Assembly: GCA_936432065.2 (NCBI GenBank)
Contig: OW386288.2
Span: 13,256,706 to 13,320,705 of the forward strand
DNA: 64,000 nt
Direction of reading: 5' to 3'
Source of the DNA: Rutpela maculata
Taxonomy: Eukaryota > Arthropoda > Insecta > Coleoptera > Cerambycidae
In this document: piece by piece, positions 62,801 through 64,000 of the stretch
How positions within the stretch are numbered: the first letter of the stretch is position 1
How the letters are laid out: each line of letters starts with the position of its first letter
Program-made: the position numbers and the translations under genes
The notes under the pieces: model-generated
What the model was told of the DNA's origin: nothing
Seen by the model: only the letters and a program-made list of their open reading frames with translations
Database searches by the model: none

Positions 62801-63166
62801 ATCCTCATCTTCCCTAGCTAACGCCATGTTGGCAAACGTATTCAATAAATAATACACCTCAGCATCTTCCAGAACTCCTAGTTTTTCCTCAAACTGTAAC
62901 CTTAATTCCCTGTCCCACAATTTCTTGCTGTGATCCTCGGCATCTAAAGGATCTAGAATGTGTTTAGCATGGTTGTCAGAGTTATGCAGGAAGTAGAAAA
63001 CCTTCCATAAGGTTTTCAGCGTGACCATGTTATAGGGCACAACAGCGAGAAACTGCCAGGCGCCTAGCTTTTGCGAAGAATATAAGTAGTAGATTGCCCG
63101 CAAGAAGAATGCATCGTATTCTACTTGGAGACGCTCCAACATGGCTTTATCTTCCATATTTTGAAC
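44754..63166 (-). CDS. EPG5: EPG5 homologue, C-terminal 1,884 residues (20 exons, 5' end off window)
   Basis: Ectopic P-granules protein 5 homologue, a large cytosolic Rab7 effector that tethers autophagosomes to late endosomes/lysosomes (role known from the family). I joined 20 exons by hand. All introns are GT-AG, phases agree at every junction, and the joined exons give 5,655 nt ending in TAG at 44756-44754. Exons, 5' to 3': 63166-62762, 62692-62475, 62230-61971, 58577-58057, 57035-56802, 55228-54764, 54266-53784, 52604-52468, 52362-52212, 51623-51429, 51147-50828, 49989-49772, 49529-49293, 48528-48368, 48225-47882, 47294-46720, 45900-45693, 45400-45162, 45093-44909, 44852-44754. Identification rests on the C-terminal block (GRGLLSAIGLSRQ, FRFLCRALA, YVLAQLPEMKG, ARKFVLLLVKQFY), which lines up with the end of vertebrate EPG5 as I remember it, and on SLCIYRWAQQALDTP and REQKPLASF further upstream. 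Vertebrate EPG5 is about 2,580 residues, so roughly 600-700 residues lie beyond the window. No frameshift or internal stop is seen. The donor of the 47294 exon is the least certain boundary. Confidence 0.88.
44909..45093 (-). CDS. EPG5: EPG5 exon 19 (visible part)
   Basis: Encodes YVLAQLPEMKGMPQRIR through CAELALRQ. The intron before it is only 68 bp (acceptor TTTTTTCTTAG). The donor is GTAAGT. Phase 0 out. Confidence 0.9.
45162..45400 (-). CDS. EPG5: EPG5 exon 18 (visible part)
   Basis: Encodes ELTEPKMPLLWCGFLMLAFQ through SSSWGRGLLSAIGLSRQGN and FRFLCRALA plus one base. The acceptor is CTTATTGTAG and the donor GTGGGT. GLL.AIGL followed by FR...R.L matches the C-terminal region of EPG5 as I recall it and is the strongest support for the name. 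Confidence 0.9.
45693..45900 (-). CDS. EPG5: EPG5 exon 17 (visible part)
   Basis: Encodes SEDFQPSWREVGELLNILVS through CLDWMINIKI plus two bases. The acceptor is CCAATTTTAG and the donor GTAAGA. It is phase 1 in and phase 2 out. Confidence 0.84.
46720..47294 (-). CDS. EPG5: EPG5 exon 16 (visible part), donor uncertain
   Basis: Encodes FLKTVSNYNKPLTEPSSELS through CITELTSNF plus one base; the longest visible exon. The acceptor is TTATTTCAG. The frame stays open to a TAG at 46687-46685, so the exon must splice out before that. The next exon requires one leftover base. The best such donor is C|GTAAAA (exon end 46720); T|GTATAA (exon end 46747) also keeps frame. The donor at the terminal Trp would put a stop in the next exon. 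Confidence 0.78.
47540..47806. repeat. Two hairpins in an EPG5 intron
   Basis: 47540-47656: GGCGCCATGAGCCTAATATA is mirrored as TATTAGGCTCATGGCGCC, with an inner TTAATATACTTTTTTTT pair. 47736-47806: CAACGAAACCAAAAATAAAT is mirrored downstream. Non-coding, between the exons at 47294 and 47882. Confidence 0.5.
47882..48225 (-). CDS. EPG5: EPG5 exon 15 (visible part)
   Basis: Encodes VVDQYLPECHSFLGHIFMSV through DPLDLDYRVL plus two bases. The acceptor is TTTCTCCTCAG and the donor GTAAGT. Confidence 0.87.
48368..48528 (-). CDS. EPG5: EPG5 exon 14 (visible part)
   Basis: Encodes SSSILSYIWQWYVTSYAH through FWPSVIDVEFMLR. The acceptor is CCTGTTGTAG and the donor GTAAGT. It is too short to show as a long ORF, but joins in frame on both sides. 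Confidence 0.85.
49293..49529 (-). CDS. EPG5: EPG5 exon 13 (visible part)
   Basis: Encodes LLGDKLCEKIWPYIRDMF through FVIHTLP plus one base, with NLASWIQQLADDRSILLPWI in the middle. The acceptor is TTATTACAG and the donor GTAAGT. It enters in phase 1 and leaves one base for an Ala codon. Confidence 0.87.
49772..49989 (-). CDS. EPG5: EPG5 exon 12 (visible part)
   Basis: Encodes DQLRQYAQHQRMLQHQELLQ through VSMLNTHQ plus one base. The start is glutamine-rich and looks coiled-coil-like. The acceptor is TATATAAG, with a weak polypyrimidine tract because a retroelement tail sits just upstream. The donor is GTATGC. Confidence 0.82.
49995..50705 (+). pseudogene. Fragmented non-LTR retroelements in an EPG5 intron
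   Basis: AFDRV and HEILLQKLGYYGYGSI, then LKWFRFYLSNCRQVV (50379-50510), and VPRGSVLGPILFRLYIND (50640-50697) are two RT blocks separated by a 3'-UTR-like insert that ends in repeated ATT. At 49998-50030 a minus-strand tail with repeated ATTTG lies next to the acceptor of the 49989 exon. Confidence 0.5.
50828..51147 (-). CDS. EPG5: EPG5 exon 11 (visible part)
   Basis: Encodes FEVDNWLEAKQPKLSQRSQF through VVINLKLPL plus two bases. The acceptor is ATGTTTCAG and the donor GTTAGT. It ends with two bases of an Arg codon completed in the next exon. Confidence 0.86.
51429..51623 (-). CDS. EPG5: EPG5 exon 10 (visible part)
   Basis: Encodes 65 residues, SHICGVEYEMPRLLQKIL to TFALLSK, including NLGIYLAPHFAPSNVGTA. 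The acceptor is TATTTCAG and the donor GTAAGA. Phase 0 at both ends. Confidence 0.86.
52212..52362 (-). CDS. EPG5: EPG5 exon 9 (visible part)
   Basis: Encodes ILQGQLKCNPATAELGVELF through CIEKLGQ. The acceptor is TGTTTGTAG and the donor GTAATT. One base completes the Arg codon from the previous exon; it ends in phase 0. Confidence 0.85.
52468..52604 (-). CDS. EPG5: EPG5 exon 8 (visible part)
   Basis: A short exon encoding EARINERIEHQVQTNRNAY, then SLLAKSLQSPPLSLC to QQTI plus two bases of Arg. The acceptor is TTGTTGTAG and the donor GTAAGT. The following intron is only 105 bp. Confidence 0.84.
52735..53645 (+). pseudogene. Non-LTR reverse transcriptase relic in an EPG5 intron
   Basis: Plus-strand blocks in shifting frames: IKLDRYGIRDNNLEHVRSYL, GVPQGSVLGLLFIIYLND (the RT palm region before the catalytic YxDD), later YPILLWGG and AAQIIAQTGYSEHCRSL, typical of the C-terminal part of CR1/jockey-like RTs. 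Stops and frameshifts throughout. It is antisense to EPG5. Confidence 0.6.
53784..54266 (-). CDS. EPG5: EPG5 exon 7 (visible part)
   Basis: Encodes 161 residues from APWYEYLDYEQLKIEQQ to VIMLEMQ. A proline- and charge-rich linker (SSDPKERILRRL, SPKEPPSITIAAPAVP) suggests a disordered hinge between helical blocks. The acceptor is CACTTTTAG and the donor GTCAGT. Confidence 0.86.
54764..55228 (-). CDS. EPG5: EPG5 exon 6 (visible part)
   Basis: Encodes 155 residues from KAANIVKAPVF to LIMQGTP, including SLCIYRWAQQALDTPLDHPL and a charged segment (KLDIKDEENDELCKKQ). The acceptor is TGTTTCAG and the donor GTATGT. Phase 0 at both ends. Confidence 0.88.
55310..55950. repeat. Direct and inverted repeats in an EPG5 intron
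   Basis: A block (TTTACTAATTTTGGGGTGCT with GGCCCATCC-like ends) occurs as a direct repeat at 55315-55460 and 55599-55760. The second copy is also mirrored at 55865-55945 (AGATGGCTTCCACACTTTAC, GGATGGGTCAAAAAAGCCCC). A 23-base poly-A run is at about 55875. Confidence 0.5.
56802..57035 (-). CDS. EPG5: EPG5 exon 5 (visible part)
   Basis: Encodes 78 residues from CGTPQEQTGTISSLFKWV to KGKVNVDQAIK, including NYTWLAYILLAVEHQERE. The acceptor is TTTTTTTAG and the donor GTGAGA. Phase 0 at both ends. Reading the sequence directly was needed, because the exon is not an ATG-started ORF. Confidence 0.85.
58057..58577 (-). CDS. EPG5: EPG5 exon 4 (visible part)
   Basis: Begins IREQKPLASFVTILMTTWG and continues through LPLICTKG-like helical sequence to YNILRDLHQ. 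The acceptor is TGTTTTAG and the donor GTAAGT. This long, conserved-looking helical block is one of the stretches supporting the EPG5 call. Confidence 0.88.
59170..60975 (-). pseudogene. Relic of a repeat-associated invertebrate protein (EEADTRM family), split by hAT
   Basis: Minus-strand reading: VVWDIYKPDSLKETTR, then a frameshift and TLRKNFVTFLKNPDNKTELF, then the hAT insertion, then QTDQEEADTRMCLHILDAL, stop, ATNILISTVDTDIIVVLVG and IQLWIAFDKGKHVRYYHINA. These blocks, in this order, match a multicopy invertebrate protein family often found in transposons (PDSLK..TR, NWQDFLR..NKTELF, EEADTR, VDTDVV). At least one frameshift and one stop make it dead. The family's function is not something I can name. 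Confidence 0.5.
59664..60808. mobile_element. 1.15-kb non-autonomous hAT element in an EPG5 intron
   Basis: The ends CAGTGATGCAAAATTTCA and (reverse-complemented right end) CAGTAATGCAAAATTTCA are flanked by the perfect 8-bp duplication ACTGCATC (59656-59663, 60809-60816). The subterminal regions are saturated with TGAAATTTCA-type words, and the left block is duplicated (about 59680-59885 and 59900-60095). No transposase. It splits the pseudogene 59170-60975. Confidence 0.78.
61050..61320. repeat. Tandem duplication in an EPG5 intron
   Basis: Two copies about 145 bp apart share TCGCAAAATATTAAAGTTAC and AAAAGCAG, then a TAGCAAATTTAG-like word. Non-coding. Confidence 0.45.
61971..62230 (-). CDS. 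EPG5: EPG5 exon 3 (visible part)
   Basis: Encodes LLLKNSITTNNSKLARM through QYDILMK. The acceptor is AATTTCAG and the donor GTTATT. It enters with one base completing Arg and leaves one base for a Gly codon. The 3.4-kb intron that follows is the largest in the visible gene and holds a transposon-related pseudogene and a hAT element. Confidence 0.85.
62475..62692 (-). CDS. EPG5: EPG5 exon 2 (visible part)
   Basis: Starts VGFITESTKESCSKSAR and ends DLEVIT plus two bases. The 69-bp intron before it carries a long T tract and a CTGCAAAG acceptor; the donor is GTATTA. It ends with two bases of an Arg codon that the next exon completes. Confidence 0.85.
62762..63166 (-). CDS. EPG5: EPG5 exon 1 of the visible part
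   Basis: Visible residues 1-135, starting VQNMEDKAMLERLQ and ending ATIDLLK. The acceptor is TTTTCTAAAAG, directly 5' of the exon on the minus strand, and the donor is GTATGT. The ATG at 63157 is internal: the frame is open 5' of it up to a good acceptor, so the true start lies further right, off the window. Phase 0 at both ends. Confidence 0.85.
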
Positions 63167-63328
63167 CTTTTAGAAAATAAAAGATTGATTAAGAGGACTC
63201 AAAAGCATAGAAAAATAAGACTAGATGGGTAGAAAAATAATAACACCACACTTTTTATTAGCATACCATTTACTTGTTGACCATCGGGTGCTATTATCTA
63301 TCATTAGTAACATTAAACAAGCTAAAAA

Positions 63329-63930
63329 CATACTCTTCGCCAATTTACTGAGCCTTTTATTTAATTGTTACGCATTCTATAGGATACTCTTCACAGTTTT
63401 CTTGTAAATAATGTTAGTTTTTGGACATCCTAAATTTTGTGATACCAACTTTGTTGTGAAAAAAAAATATATGAAAAAAAATTGAAAAAGAAAACATCCA
63501 ACCTGTCTGCGATTTGAACACAAAACTTTAGTCACTGTACCAACACACATTACTACGAAAATTAAATGTCTGTAATATATAGATATATAGATAACATTTC
63601 GCAAGATTTCTATTTAAGTACAAGCGACAAAAATTAAGAAAATAATTTTTTTTAAATTAAATGATTAATAACTTTCTTATTTACTGATTGATTTTCTTCA
63701 AATATGGTTCTTCCTCTAGCTAACACTAACTTACTTTCCAAATTTCAATACAATCAGACTTTTCTTTCTTAAGTTATCTTGCTTACAAGAAACGTGACGA
63801 ACGGACAGACGGACATTATGAAATTTATTCAGAATTCGTTCACCAACACAATGATATGAAAATTTGTTCTCTATGAGCGATATTTCTGGTTCTAGAAATG
63901 TGCCGATCAAATGCAATATACTCTTCGTTC
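63329..63930. repeat. Family X copy 4, uninterrupted
   Basis: A 600-bp copy in the intron upstream of the first visible EPG5 exon, from ATACTCTTCGCCAATTT to CAATATACTCTTCG. The minus strand holds GTTTTGTGTTCAAATCGC, the tRNA T-arm-like region, here with no LINE in it. It serves as an empty-site reference for copies 2 and 3. Non-coding; the family is not one I recognise. Confidence 0.55.
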
Positions 63931-64000
63931 TTGCCAACCAATGCCAAAAATAAATGTATATGTATTCTTTACACCAAAATGATCGTAACAATACCACATT

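Noticed and set aside
63157..63159. ATG at 63157 as the EPG5 start codon
   Set aside because: The frame continues 5' to a good splice acceptor at 63167, and the protein would be about 700 residues shorter than the family.

Overview
The window looks like one stretch of a repeat-rich, AT-rich insect nuclear genome. A beetle is my best guess, but nothing in the sequence proves the order. The evidence is a many-exon metazoan gene with short GT-AG introns, arthropod-type non-LTR retrotransposons, hAT/mariner/piggyBac miniature elements with clean target-site duplications (TSDs), and a very high density of foldback elements. There are no bacterial operons, rRNA genes or CRISPR arrays.

Layout. 1-3.5 kb is a degenerate satellite invaded by several elements. 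3.5-11.8 kb is a nested stack: a repeat called here family X carries a jockey-like LINE, which is itself split by a 4.3-kb and a 1.5-kb DNA element. 11.8-21 kb holds hAT, hairpin and foldback elements, a second LINE copy inside family X, and a tRNA-derived SINE. At 21.3-21.5 kb there is one convincing host exon on the minus strand, encoding a signal peptide and the start of a nidogen-like (NIDO) domain; no further exon of it was found. 22-40 kb is almost entirely repeats: family Y copies, large foldbacks and tRNA-like sequences. Near 40.2-40.6 kb lies a heat-shock-style TATA promoter and leader with no gene behind it.

44.75-63.17 kb, minus strand, holds the main gene: the C-terminal 1,884 residues of an EPG5 homologue (autophagosome-lysosome tethering factor) in 20 exons. 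Every exon joins in frame and the stop codon is present; the N-terminal exons lie beyond the right edge. Its introns contain non-LTR reverse transcriptase (RT) relics, a hAT element inside a transposon-associated pseudogene, foldbacks and hairpins, but its exons are clean.

Most interesting signals: (i) three 3'-end copies of one non-LTR retrotransposon, each with its own TSD, all inserted at the position of a tRNA anticodon loop in tRNA-like sequence; (ii) two DNA elements with CCCAG...CTGGG ends and 2-bp non-TA TSDs, each supported by an inferred empty site; (iii) about seventeen foldback or hairpin structures, several nested.
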